Of a stretch of DNA of 64,000 nucleotides, positions 10,812 to 23,003 are shown piece by piece. The stretch is from Ophiocordyceps camponoti-saundersi (nom. inval.) (lineage: Eukaryota > Ascomycota > Sordariomycetes > Hypocreales > Ophiocordycipitaceae). The notes under the pieces are model-generated. The model was not told the DNA's origin. It searched no databases and saw only the letters and a program-made list of their open reading frames with translations. The position numbers and the translations under genes are program-made. Within the stretch, counting starts at the first letter, position 1. Each line of letters starts with the position of its first letter. The stretch covers positions 124,001 to 188,000 of the forward strand of contig PDHQ01000033.1 of assembly GCA_003339415.1 (NCBI GenBank). The letters are read 5' to 3'.

Positions 10812-12485
10812 GGGAGGCGGATACACAGCTAATTAGAAGACGAGAGAGACGAACAAGAGGCCTGATTGGCATAAAGAAGACAGCTGAAGAATTATGTGTA
10901 CATACGTACATCTATCCGTACATTTATCCATTCAACTCCATGAGTATATACCGATTCAAGGAAACGATAAAAAGGGGAGAAAATTCAAGGAAACAAGAAC
11001 ATAAAAAACAAAAAAAAAGCGAGGGAAAAAAAAAGGCGACAGAAAGAGAGAAAATAAGGAGCAACAATAAAAAAAAAACCATGGCCTAGATTTTGTTTCT
11101 TTCCTTCCCCACCATGAACTAACCACTTCTTCTCGAAACCCGAACCCTTTTCACTATCCCGCAAAACATCAAGAAGGGTTAGTAAGGTGTCACTACGGAC
11201 ACCTTGCTACCTCTTACTTTGCATACGCTACACAAACAGGTCGCTACATGATTCCCAAAGCCAAGACGAGAAACGAAAAAAAAAAAAGAAGAAAGAAAGA
11301 AAGAAAGAAAAAAGTTCAAAGCGTCGTGCCTCGTTTAAGAAGAAGGGTGGGAAATAAAAAACCCCGCCCCGGCTCTCCCGGCCCGTTACGTTTCTCCCCT
11401 TTTTCTTTGCCGTCTTTGGCTGTTGGGATGGACGGGGGCATTCTATCTCAGGTGGTTGCGTCTGGGAAAAGGGGGTGGAGGAGAGGATAAAACGAGAGAC
11501 TCGGAGAGAACGTGGAGGTAGGTACCTAGCCGGGTTCTCGGGGCGGGAAAATACTCCGATGGAAGATGGCTTGGTATCCCCCCGTAATAGTTCCCGGCCG
11601 TAAGGAGAGAGGGAATAGGAAGGGGGAAATAAAGAAGGGACTGGAACTAGGTAGGTACGGATAGAAGATGGTAGGTAAAGGTTAGTAGATCGATCATCTT
11701 CGTTTCACTTCTCCCTTTTTTTTTCTTTCCTTTTCTTTCATTTCTCTTACTTTTAACTTTTAAGAAACCGCGGCGTCTCTCTATAATGTATGTATGTACA
11801 AACCCTTGATCTGCTTGATAGCGTCACTATGTATGTACACTTATCTTTCTATTCTTCCAATTCCATCTCTGGGCACACAAACATGTCCTTGGATAAAGAC
11901 TTTCTTAGTCGTAGTACCACCTGTTAGAGCACCTATGAATTCTCCTGACTAGCACAAACCCCCCCCCCCCCCTCACTAGACACGCACCAGGCACGTCCAG
12001 CTCATCCAACCAGTCCCATATCGCCGGGACGCAAAAAAAAACACAACACCAACACTCTCTCACCCTCCCTAGGGAAAAAAAACCCGCATCTCGTGACCTC
12101 ACACAAGCAGGCTGCAGCGCAAACAACGTCCTTGTCTCTTTTTTTTTTCCTCTCTCTCTGTCTCTCAACCAGCAAAGAGATACAACACAATACCTCACAA
12201 CCCCTTCAAAGGAACGACTCTCAAAGAAAGAAAAAGAAACGAAAAGGGTATCTTGTCTAAGATGAGTTTTTTTCGTCATCTCCGAGACTCGCTTGGGCCC
12301 TTTTTTTTCTTTCCCTCTCCCGTCTCCCCCCCTCTCTCTTAATCCTCCCTTTTTTGTTTTCCCCTTTCTTTCCACGCTTGCTTTCTGGTTCGGTGAGTGA
12401 CGTGGCGACCGGTCGACGCACGCACCAGTGTCATGCCCCCCCCTCCCACCTCACCTCACCTCCTTCGGCACGGCCCAGGGGGAGA

Positions 12486-12503
12486 GGGGGGGGGGGGGGG
12501 GGG
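12486..12503. repeat. Homopolymer of 18 G
   Basis: Uninterrupted G run; its exact length is likely to be uncertain in any assembly. Confidence 0.85.
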
Positions 12504-12935
12504 AATTAAGGGGGAAGGGGAGAGAAAAGAAAAATGAGAGACAGACAAAAAAGGAAAGAAGAAAAAGGAATGCTCTCGAGTTCCCATGTCGTCATCCCGG
12601 CAGCTAACTAACTATGTAGATGCATACATGCCTCTAGCCTTCTCTCCATGCATGGCATGGCATGGGTGTGTGTGTGTGTGTGTGTGCGTGTGTTGCATGT
12701 AATCCTGTATGTACGGACGATATGTGCATGCATGATGTAAGTGAGTTCCTCCCGAGTCCTTCCTTACTCGTCACTGTACATAGTGTTTTTCTAATGGGAT
12801 TTAGAAACAAGTCGACGGCTTATTTTTCCTATCTACTGCTAAACACTCTTCTGCCTACCTACATGTGAATGTTTCCGTACATACCTACCTACCCGAGTAG
12901 TATACTGGTAGATGCGCTCATACAGACTCGCATAC

Positions 12936-13014
12936 ATACATACATACATACTCCCATACAGCAGATGGCGCGTAATACATACATACCTACATACATACAT
13001 ACATACATACCTAC
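12936..13014. repeat. CATA/CTAC tetranucleotide arrays
   Basis: Two neighbouring arrays of CATA with some CTAC units; a similar array is at about 14251-14282. Confidence 0.8.
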
Positions 13015-15152
13015 GCGGCTACATTGTAAGCCCTAAAGAAACAAGATAATCCCCTATCCCCTATCCTCCATCCCCTATCCCAATGGGCCAATCTCCATCC
13101 CCATCTCAATCCCAATACTCACCACCCCAACCATCTCCCTAACCTCCAACCTCCACCTCAAAAACCCAAGCAACAAACCTCTCACGGCACGAAACCACCA
13201 TCCCAACCAACCAAACACACAACCATTTAATCCCGCTCACCCACGTCTCCCACATCCATATTTCCCCTCTCCTCCCCATCTTCACCTCTCGCTTGCTCAC
13301 CGACTCTTCCGTTTCCCCCTCATGAGATGAGCAGAAAAAAGTCACGTCATGTGCCTCTCTTTTTTTTTTCTCTTCCCTTTCCACGTCGGCGCTTCCACTC
13401 CTCGGCTCCGATTACCTTCTGTCCACCCCCCTCTTTACAGCGGACACGGCCCAATCGGCCGGGACCCGGCGGCGCGGCACTAGCTTTTCCTCGCCAGGTG
13501 TGAGTGTATCCGTATAGACTATGGAGTTATAGTATTGTATGAACATAGATAGATGGATGGATAGAATCACCGGCCCTTTTTTTTTCTTGTTTAACCCTCA
13601 TTATAAAGAATCATCATAGTACCTACATATGATATGTATATACAGACTACTCCGTACTTACATACCTCAGACCTACGTGGCTCCAACACTTGCCCCCCCC
13701 CCCCTTCATCATCGTCATCGTCATCGTCATCATAATCACGTCACATCAGACTCAACCCACCACCTCCCCCATGGGCAAGAGTGAAAAAACCCCCTTCAAA
13801 CACACACCAGAAAAGAACAAGACACATCCAATAACCGCCTCCCCGCTCACGCGAACCATCCCCTCCCCCTCTCTCTCGGTGTTAAAGCACACACAGGGGT
13901 TCGATAGAAAAAAGGGGTGGCGTAAAAAAAAAAGGCGCGGGCGCACCAGCTTTCGTGGCGTCCACTCGCTGGATAGATAGCCTTGACACTGTTGGTTGAC
14001 GACTTTTATGTCTTACCATCATCATCCTCGTCATAGCCTATCCACGTGTCTGTCGGCAACAACCCAGCCAGCCACTATCCATCCTTACACACTTATCCGT
14101 ACATACGGCAAATGTGACGAATTCAACATACAACATATACCCATGTTTTTTTTTATGCATTTTCTTTCTTCCTCTGTCTTTTTCACTGTACGGATACATG
14201 TCTGTAGCAGCAGCGCCTACGGATTATACCTAGGTAGGTATGCACAAACATACATACATACATACATATGTACATACATACAGCTTTCACACGCACATAT
14301 CTACGCACATATGTACATACCTACATATGCATGTGAACGATAGCTTCATGCCTCCCTCATTCCTTTTTCGCCTCCATAGTTCGTCAATCGTCACCAATCT
14401 CCTTCTTCCTTCTTCCTTCTTCCTCTTCCTCTTCCTTCTTCCTCTTCCTCTCCTCCTTCTATTTTCCCCATTACCCGCACCACGCGACTCCCATCCAACA
14501 ACCATCCATGCCCCAATTCCCCTCTCCCCCTCCCAACCAAATCCCTACCACCGACGACCGCCCAGCAAAACCACCTCCCATCTCTCTCGGACCCAGTAAG
14601 CTGACAGCCAAGAACAAGATAGGGGCAACAGAAGGGAGGGGGGGGGGGGGCGCAACGCCACAAAAAAACCCTCCGTTCCTCGTCGTCACAATCCCGCCAT
14701 CGCAGAATGAAAAGCCCAATGAAACTCCCTTCCCATCTGGCAAAGATTTTCTTCCCCCCCCTCACCCCTCACCCTGTGTACAATTAACCGACTTCGTCAG
14801 CTGCACGCCCTTGCATATTCTTTCGTCACATCAGTCCTCGTCCTTGCAGCAGTCAGGCGCCTTTGCAGCTTCAAATTGATTGCCCCGTTGCCTTGCCACA
14901 CGTACCGTAGAAAAAAAAAGGGCCTCTACCGGCTCGGTGTAGGGTAATCAGGATCGGCTGCCGTCATCTCCGTTACGGGCATCGGGGCCCGGTGCTCCAC
15001 TTTCGGACCTCGTCTCTCTCCCTCCTCTTCCCGCCTCCCGAGTTCTTCCGTAACTTGAGTACACCTGTATGTATTTACATGATTTACAACTTGGTTGGTG
15101 GTTAGATAGATAGGCAGTGCAAATTATACATGGGCCATCATCATCAGCCTCA

Positions 15153-17887
15153 TTAGCCTTCCGCCACCGGCTGCGGCCTCGCCCGAATCTCTCGTATCGT
15201 CTCCCTCGTCCGCGCATTGTCCTCAAAACTCGCCTGGATCAGATCAACCACCTCGTCCGCCGAAAAGTACAGACTCAGCTCGCTCTCGCACCACAGATAC
15301 CGCACCTCGTTGAGGTTGCTCTGCAGCACCTCGCCTAGGTACTTGAGCCGCAACCAGTGCGGCGCGTACTGCGCCGTCGTCGGCACCTCGTCCGCGCTCG
15401 CCTCTGCCCCACCCAGCTTGCTCGGCAAAAAGACGTCGTCCAACTCCGTCGCTGCAGCAATCAGCTTCGCTATGCGGTACGCCTCCTCCTGCCCGATCGC
15501 CGTCATGTCCAACACGTCCAGGAGGAGCCGCCGCGCCAGCGCGTCCGCCAGGGAGCCCACCGCCTGCGACCACACCGACCGCGCCAGGATCGGCTCCCAC
15601 ATGCTGGCCAGCGTCCGGATCCGCGCCGTGACCGACGTTACCGACGGCTCCATGTCGTCCTGCTGCATTAGACTCTGCGTCCCGCCCAGGAGGTCCTGCA
15701 GCACCGTCTTCTGCATATTCATCTCGTTCCCGTAGCTGCGGTTCGCGAAGCTTTGTAACGTCTTGACTTCGCCCTCCAGTCGTAGCATGCTCCGCGCCCG
15801 CGGCGTCAAGTCCTCGCGCTGTTTCCACGCCGCCGTAAAGGCTTCCAGCCGCTCCGCCATGTACATGGCGTCGTTGTACAGAAACCTACCCTTCAAGCGT
15901 CAGCTCTGTCCGCCCTCGCCATCTGGTGCATCGGACAACTCACATGTTACCTCCGGCGTCCAAAGAGTAGTAGTGAGGCGAAATAGCCCTGAAGAGCGCC
16001 AGCATCAGCGTCGGGAGACTAAAGAGACCCGGCGCCGTCGACGCAACTAAGCCGTACTCCCCTCCTTCCTTCGTCACCGTTGCCCCGTCCTCCAAGATGG
16101 CCGAGATGAGCTCGAGCACGGGCTCCGGCATCGACGAGATGTGGTACGTCTCCCGCAGAACGAGCTCGCGCGTCTTCCCCTGTCGCCCTCCCGCATGGGA
16201 CGATTTATCATCCGCCGCCGCCGCCGCCGGCTTGACGTCACCGGCGTCTTCATCGCCCCAGCCCCAAGCCTCGGCGCTATCATCGTCCGTTTGCGCCGTC
16301 CTTTCGGGCTCGGCCGTCGTATCATTGTCCCAGCCCCAGGCGTCGACGCCGTCATCCTCGGCCTTGGGTCGGCTGGGTGCTTCTGCAGACGCCTTGCTCG
16401 GCGACTTGCTCGGCGCCTTGGCATCTGCGCCGTCGTCGGCAGCCTCGTCCCACGCATCGCCCCAGTCCTCTCCCCAGTCGTCCTTGTCGGCCGCAGCGCC
16501 GGCGCCCGTCGTGGCCAGCTCCTTGCCCTCCGTCAACGACACCATTTGCCTCTCGACCTTTTCTACCATCTTGGGCGCGCCGATCCCCTGCGTAAGCCTC
16601 GTCCGCACAGCATCCAGCGCCGTTTCCCTGCACTTGTCGAGCCATACTGTAGGAGCTTTGGTTGCCCAGCCGTTGAGCTCGTCAATACTGGTATAGCCCT
16701 TGTCCCTCAGTGATGCGCAGAAGTCTTCCACTAGCCGGATCATGTGCTCGAAATCGGACAGGCCGGCTAGGGATGAGGGCACAGCCGGGTTTAGCCATTC
16801 CTGAATCAGCTTGGGTGTGAACTCGGCCATCAAGATGCCGGACAGAGACCGGAGAAGGTCCGGTGGCAGTTTATCGGCCAAAAAAGTAAACACCTTGATC
16901 ATGTCGGAGACGAGAGCGTCGACCGAGTCTTGTGATGCCTGACCATCAAGGTGGAGCTCATCGGCCAGCGTCTCGACAGCCGGGAGGGGAATCTTGGACT
17001 TGTCCATGCGGGGAGAGATTATGGCGGCATCGAGATTGCGCCACAACTGCTCCATGCGCTCGTCTATCTCCTTGAAGGCCTTGAAGCCCACGACGGCATC
17101 ATCAAGGCTTATTGTGTCGCCTAGCGGTCACATTAGCGACCATGCTTACTGGTCGTTGGCTCTCGATTACTTACTGCCGAGGGTTTTGTGGACGGAAAAT
17201 TTGCCAGCCTCGACGTCGAAGCGGATGAGCGACTTCCATTGGCGGTCGAAGACATCATGGATGCCAGAATAGAGTTCCGAGGACCTCAAATGCAACAGCT
17301 TCATGACACGGCTGGATCTGCTGATCCCAATGTTGTCGAGAGCTTCGCCAGCCTCTGTAAGTCGTCAGTCAGCATGAAGCACACTCGTCGGCCGGCGCAT
17401 TAGACGCACGTTCCAGAAGCCGTAGAGATTCAAGGGCGCACCCTTCGTCTTTGACCCTCTCTACGTCGCTCAGCAGACGGGATATACGAGACAAACTGGC
17501 AAGAACTCCATGAAGCTGTTGAATGTATTGAACCTCGCGGCAAAGAAAGTCGGCCTTGGCCTCGGCGTCTTGAACTGCCTCGCCGGAGGCTTGGGGTGCC
17601 TCGGCCTGCCAAAGGATGTCATTTGCGATAGCTTTTGACTTGATGATATCGTCTTGCAGCTTCTTGGTGTTCCTAATCCAAGAGCTGACGTCGTCCTGAG
17701 TCTCGCGGTTGATGGTCTGGATCTCGGACTCGAGCCGGTTCTTGGAGCTGGCCAGAGCCTCGATTGCCGGTTGCAGGTCGGTAGTCGAAACGGCTGGAAG
17801 GTCGGCAATATCTGGGGGGAAGCTGTCCTGAAGACAGAAGTCGACTATGGCGTCGCTGAGCCGCTGGGAGTCTGTCGCCGGCGCCAT
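15153..17887 (-). CDS. ZW10: ZW10/Dsl1-type centromere/vesicle-tethering protein (4 exons)
   Basis: Reconstructed as four exons on the minus strand: 17887-17410, 17354-17175, 17120-15944 and 15885-15153, giving 855 residues with all phases matching. Introns start GTGCGT, GTAAGT and GTGAGT. The third exon joins as GGNM-FLYNDAMYMAERLEAF, a conserved-looking ZW10 motif split by the intron. The N-terminal third is a coiled-coil-rich helical domain (SKNRLESEIQTINRETQDD). An acidic Ala/Asp-rich low-complexity linker with repeated WGWDN/WGWGDED-like motifs lies mid-protein. The C-terminal helical part contains MEPSVTSVTARIRTLASMW. ZW10 proteins act in the Dsl1/NRZ complex that tethers Golgi-to-ER vesicles, and in animals also at kinetochores. 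In fungi lacking RZZ, tethering is the likely role. Start ATG 17887 is the first in frame, just after a GT repeat in the leader. Confidence 0.85.
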
Positions 17888-19424
17888 GACGGCGAAAGGC
17901 GCAGGGGAGACGAGGTGTGTGTGTGTGTGTGTGTATATTTTACGCCACAGAAGAGCCTAGGGGCGGAGCCCCTGAGACCTTCGCCTCCCTAGGGGCATAA
18001 GGCGCCGCACAACGCCTCACGTGCTAGTCACGTGACTATGTACATAAGTGGGCGGGTGTTATCAGCTATGCTAGGTGTTCGAGCCCTCCGATATTGCATC
18101 AAACGCATCAGGGGCAGGGGGGTGTAAGGGCTTATTGCCCGTGGGGTCCGCCGGCGCTAGGCCGGGTAAGAGGTTAAGAGATTGGCAGGTCTAAGACCCG
18201 CCAGAGCCTGATCCGGAGCCGCCGGAATCAGTGCTCGTGCCGTACCCAGATCCTGACGAGTTAGGGCCCGGGCCAGCGTCACGCCGTCGCTTCCTCCTCC
18301 GTTACCGCGGGGGTGGGAGCTCGGCTGCAGGCCGCAGCAGCTTAACGGTCGCTAGAAGGCTCTCGTCGGCCGCTAGGGCAGGGCGCTGAGAAGGTTACCT
18401 AGGATAGATGTCCTCGAAGAAACGGGACTTGGCCGCTCTCGTGGCGAACACCTTCCAGCGTTGGCCTAGGACGTCCGCGGCGTCGAGCCACGACCGTCCC
18501 TGCCAGGGGGGGAGTTTAACCTTCCTGCAAAATAGCAGGTGGGTAGGGGACTTCCGGGAGACGAGGTGTGTCGTGGAGGGGGGGGATAGTTGGCAAAGCT
18601 TCGGTTACAGAGCATCTGGCGAGAGAGCCAGGTAATCACTATAGGGTAGCCTTCCAGGACCTCGGAGATCCGGGGAGACGAGAGGTAAGAGTTACATAAT
18701 CACCTGTCTCAGCCGCAGCGACACCCTCACCACTCAAACATAAACAAAGCGACGGCTGACAGGCTCCAGGGCCAGGGCGTTGGGACGCGGGCCGAAAAAA
18801 CTTGGCGCCTATGACAGCAGCTTCCTCCCCTCCACAAGTTCCATTCTGAGAGCGGCCTGGCTGAGAAGATACATATGAATCTACTTGTGTATTGGTTAGT
18901 CGGGAAGGCCGTCAACGTGACGTGTCATGAAAGGGACGGCCGTAAGCTGATGATGATGATGATGATGATGATTGAATATAGAGCCAGAGCCTGAACAATG
19001 CCCAGTGGCTGAATAAGGAAGAAAGAAAACTACGAGCATGATAGACCAATAGCTGAAATTTTCTAACCCGAAAGAAAGCCGTGCCCTATATAATTAGTAG
19101 CAGAGAAGAGAGTGTGTGAGAGACTGAGAGTAAACCAGAGATGTCTTATCGTGACGCCGGCAATCGATAGCGCTAGAGAAACCCCCCCCCACCAAAGATA
19201 AACCCATCGCCAACCAACCTCATCTCAACCTGCCAAATCTCCATTCTGTCTCGAGCAAGTCGCCTTCGTTGTTTCGCTTGCTTCAGGCGCGTCAGCCTGC
19301 TCTTACCGTCGCGCTGTTGGCCTCCCTGTTTAAGCCTGTTGCCAGCTTGCGTTGTTACTTTTCAACCATCAAATCTCCTCTTCATATACATCGTCTAATC
19401 CTTCCAACCCCTTTCTCCTCAAGG
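17888..19424. other. Intergenic with a GC-rich probable repeat relic
   Basis: A GT microsatellite (17915-17934) sits in the ZW10 leader. From about 17941 to 18720 the DNA is GC-rich, non-coding in character and unlike the surrounding spacers. It contains GGGGCGGAGCCCC hairpin-forming sequence, two CACGTG boxes (18018-18023 and 18029-18034) and a 14-bp perfect palindrome (18025-18038). A minus-strand frame ending at about 18404 reads WLDAADVLGQRWKVFATRA and FFEDIYPR before a stop, resembling the tail of an element-encoded protein. From 18720 to 19424 lie an (ATG)n tract (18948-18972) and the promoter of the M16 protease gene. Confidence 0.4.
18025..18038. promoter_or_regulatory. 14-bp palindrome centred on CACGTG
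   Basis: TAGTCACGTGACTA is a perfect palindrome containing an E-box, with another CACGTG seven bases upstream (18018-18023). It lies about 140 bp upstream of the ZW10 start. CACGTG is bound by bHLH proteins in fungi; no role is shown here. Confidence 0.4.
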
Positions 19425-22400
19425 ATGCCCGCCAGCACGCCCAAGTCGCGGTTCCGCAAGGTCCAGAGCTTCGAGACCGACTATGCTCCTTGCACCATCA
19501 CGCAATATGTCTCGGAGCGTAGCGGCATGTCTGTCGTCGTCGCCGACCGAAAGGGTCCCAAGGTAAACGGCTACTTTACCCTTGCCACCGAAATCTTCGA
19601 CGACTCGGGCGCCCCCCATACGCTGGAACATCTCATCTTTATGGGCTCCAGGTCCTACCGCTACAAGGGCCTGCTCGATAAACTCTCGGCCCGCGCCTAC
19701 TCGTCTACCAATGCCTGGACCGCCACCGACCACACGGCTTACACTCTCGAGACGGCCGGCTGGGATGGCTTCGCCCAGGTGCTCCCCGTCTACCTGGAGC
19801 ACATCATCCTACCCGTCATCACCGACGACGCCATTGTGACCGAGGTCTGGCACGTCGACGGAGAGGGAAACGACGCCGGCGTTGTCTACTCCGAGATGCA
19901 GGCCGTACAGTTTCGTAGCTCCGAAATTATGGACCTCGAGGCCCGGCGGCTCTTGTACCCAGAGAACGTCGGCTTTCGCTACGAAACCGGCGGCATGACG
20001 GAAGCCTTGCGCGTTCTCACCCCTGACCGTATCCGTCAGTTTCACCGGGACATGTACCAGCCTCGCAACCTCTGCCTCGTCATCGTCGGAGAGGCGAATC
20101 ATTCTGATCTGCTGCGGATCCTTGACGAATTCGAGGAGAGCATCGTAGACGACATTCCGCCCCTCAGCGCTGCCTTCAAGCGGTAAGTTCACTTCCCCGA
20201 GCCGCCTCCGCCGTCCGTCGACTTTTACTGACATACGGCAACGCAGTCCATGGATCGACTCCTCGCAGCCATCGCCGCTCCGAGAAACCGTCGTCACGAC
20301 GGCCGAATTCCCCGAAGAGGATGAGTCCGTTGGCGAGATTCTCATCGGTTTCTTTGGGCCTAACTGTACTGACATGGTGGCCACCTCAGCCCTCAATGTC
20401 CTGCTGACCTATCTCTGCGGCTCGTCCATATCCATCCTCGAAAACGTTCTCGTGGAGCGAGAGGAGCTGGCAAGCTCCATTACTTATTACTGGGAATCGA
20501 GGCCTAATTCTGTCATCTGGCTTCAACCGACTGGCGTGGCGACGGAGAAGCTTGCGTTGGTCGAGAAGAGGCTTTTTGAGCTGCTCAAGGAGGTCGTGTC
20601 GAAGCCAATGGATATGGAGTATATGAAAGCCTGCATCCGTCGAGAGAAGCGTCAGGTCAAGCTGCAAGCCGAGACGTCCGAGTCCTTTTATGCTACCAAT
20701 ATTATTACTGACTATCTCTTCGGAAAACGTGACGGCTCGACGCTTCGAGACATCGAGACGCTGAAAGAGTACGACGTCCTGGAGGGGTGGACGGACGAAG
20801 AGTGGCGCAAATTCCTGAGCAAGTGGATGGCCGACGCTCATCACGTCTCCGTCCTGGGGAAGCCGTCGCATGCGCTCGCGGCCAGGATGAAGAGCGAGGA
20901 AGCTGAGCACGTCGCCAAGCGTAAGAAGGAACTCGGGCCCGAGGGCCTGAAGAAGCTGGGCAAGCGTCTCGACGAGGCCAAGCGGAACAACGACGTGGCC
21001 ATCCCGGCCGAGGTACTGGAGCGTTGGTCCGTCCCCAGCACCGAATCTATCCACTTCATAGAGTCGGACACGGCCCGGTCCGGCCCGGCACGCTCGGTCG
21101 GTCTCGGCCAAGGGGAGGCGCAGGTCAGAATCGATGCCGCCGGCGGCGAGGGGGAGCGGCCTCTCTTCATCCAGTTCGAGGATGTGCCGACCAACTTCGT
21201 GCACATAACGATCCATTTCGGCACTTCGCGGGTGCCGGTCGAGCTGAAGCCGCTGATGCCCATCTTCAGCGACAACTTCTTCAACACGCACGTGATGCGA
21301 AATGGAGAGCTCGTCAACTTCGAGCAGGTCGTCCGGGAAATTGAGCGCGATAGCGTCGGTTACGGCATCTGCTCGGCCCGCTCCCTCGGCGACCCAGACG
21401 GGCTCATGATCCAGTTCCAGGTCGAACCGGACAAGTATGGCGAGGCCGTCAAATGGCTTCGAACCATGATGTTCGACTCCGTATTCGACCCGACAAGGCT
21501 CCGGGCGGCCGTCATCAAGGCGTTGGCCGACGTGCCCGAGGGCAAACGTGACGGCCGCGGCATGGCAAGCGAGGTCGACGCGGCCATTCACCTGAACAAG
21601 TCGTCCCTCTCAGTGGCAAAGCGTGTCCTCGTCAAGGCCGTTTACCTCAAGCGTCTTAAGAAGTTGCTTCGCGACGATCCGGACAAGGTGCTGTCGTGGT
21701 TCGAAACCATTCGCCAATCCCTCTTCACCTCGCACAACATGCGCTTCCTGGTGACGGCCAGGCTCGAAGGCCTCGACAAGCCCGTCGCGACGTGGGATCG
21801 TCTCGCCGAGGTGCTCCCCCGAGGAGACGAGGACATGGTGCCGATCCCGAAGCAGGTGAGCCTCCTCAACGAAGAGGGAAGGCAACCTGGCTCCTTTGGC
21901 GCCGTCATCATCCCCATGACTACCCTCGACAGCTCGTACTCTGTCAGCTCAGCCCGCTGCATCTCATCCCTTTTGGATCCTCGCTTCCCCGCCATCATGG
22001 TAGCGATCGGATACCTGGAATCAGTAGAAGGCCCCCTCTGGAACGCAGTCCGAGGCCGGGGCTACGCTTACGGCTCCTACTTCTCTCGAAACTTCGACTC
22101 GGGCGTCATCTCCTATCGCGTCTACCGCTCCCCCGACGCCTCCAAGGCAATGGCCGCATCGCACGACGCCATCCGCGACATAGCCGAGGGTGAGGTCCCC
22201 ATCGACCGCCACCTCCTCGAGGGGACCATAAGCCAGATCGTCGTCATGATCGCCGACGAGCAGGCCACCATGCCCAGCGCGGCTCAGCAGAACTTCGTCC
22301 AGGGCGTCGTCCGCGGTCTGCCTCGTGATTGGAATAAGGACATCTTGAGGCGCGTGAGGACCGTTTCCGAGCTGGAGATTAAAGCTGCTATTGTGGATTT

Positions 22401-22727
22401 CATCCTTCCTTGCTTCCAGCCTGGGAACAGCAACGTGGTGGTTACGTGTGCGAAGCTCATGTCCAAGGTTAGTCTCTTCTTCCCTTTGTCTTGCCAACCT
22501 TTTCTTTCCCCTTGCATTCCAAAGTCCAACTAACCTGATTCTTTCAACAGGGTATAGAATCCGCTTTAAGGGCCGAGGGGTACCGGGTCCAGACACGCGA
22601 GCTTAGCCACTTCCACGACGACTACGGCCTTGAAGCTGGCGATGAGGAAGAGGATGACGAAGATGACGAGGATGGGGACCTGTCGATGGATGGTTCTAGC
22701 GATGGTGATGAAGGGGATGATGATTGA
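19425..22727 (+). CDS. M16-family zinc metalloprotease (YOL098C-like), 3 exons
   Basis: Three exons: 19425-20182, 20247-22467 and 22551-22727, giving 1051 residues with matching phases. The zinc motif HxxEH is present as APHTLEHLIFMGS near residue 65, with the downstream ligand region GVVYSEMQ about 90 residues later. This matches pitrilysin/insulysin-type peptidases with an inverted zinc motif. The architecture of four M16-like modules in about 1050 residues and the motif context fit the poorly characterised fungal group of yeast YOL098C. That group is related to, but distinct from, CYM1, which is found 5 kb downstream. The protein ends in an acidic run of Asp/Glu and Gly. The frame is open upstream of ATG 19425, but without another ATG. 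A mitochondrial presequence is not obvious, so cytosol is likely. Confidence 0.86.
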
Positions 22728-23003
22728 GGACTTGAGCCTTCTTCGCTTCGGTCGAGGGTTTTTTATGCCATGGGACGGCAGAGCGTAGAAAAAGGGGAAA
22801 AGAAGCTGCTTAGATTCTGGCATGGCGGTTCATGTTGAAACTCCTTATGCATTTACAACTACACACACACACAACTATAGCGGTGGAAGCGATGGTCTTC
22901 AAGGGCCTTGCACCTCAATCTGTCAATCAATCTTTTACGGCCGCTATCCGCCCACACAAAAGCGCAGGCAAGCTAAACAATTTTTCACCGCCCCCCCCCA
23001 AAA

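Larger units (their letters stand above)
9294..15152. other. 5.9-kb gene-free, low-complexity region
   Basis: I find no supportable gene between the PLC start and the ZW10 3' end. The sequence is a mosaic of homopurine/homopyrimidine tracts, a run of 18 G (12486-12503), poly-C runs (about 11957, 13694), GT tracts (10731-10811, 12665-12694), GA tracts (about 10045-10067) and CATA/CTAC repeats (about 12936-13014, 14251-14282). Copies of TAGGTAGGTAC-type words (11516, 11645, 14231) are common in Sordariomycete intergenic DNA. Short open frames are Ser/Pro/Arg/Lys repeats with no family features. Part of it must be the PLC promoter and 5' leader. Confidence 0.5.

Noticed and set aside
18406..18422. 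17-mer AGATGTCCTCGAAGAAA also found at 31906-31922, the start of the NLR-like gene
   Set aside because: Similarity ends at once on both sides, and a 17-base match is not surprising in 64 kb.
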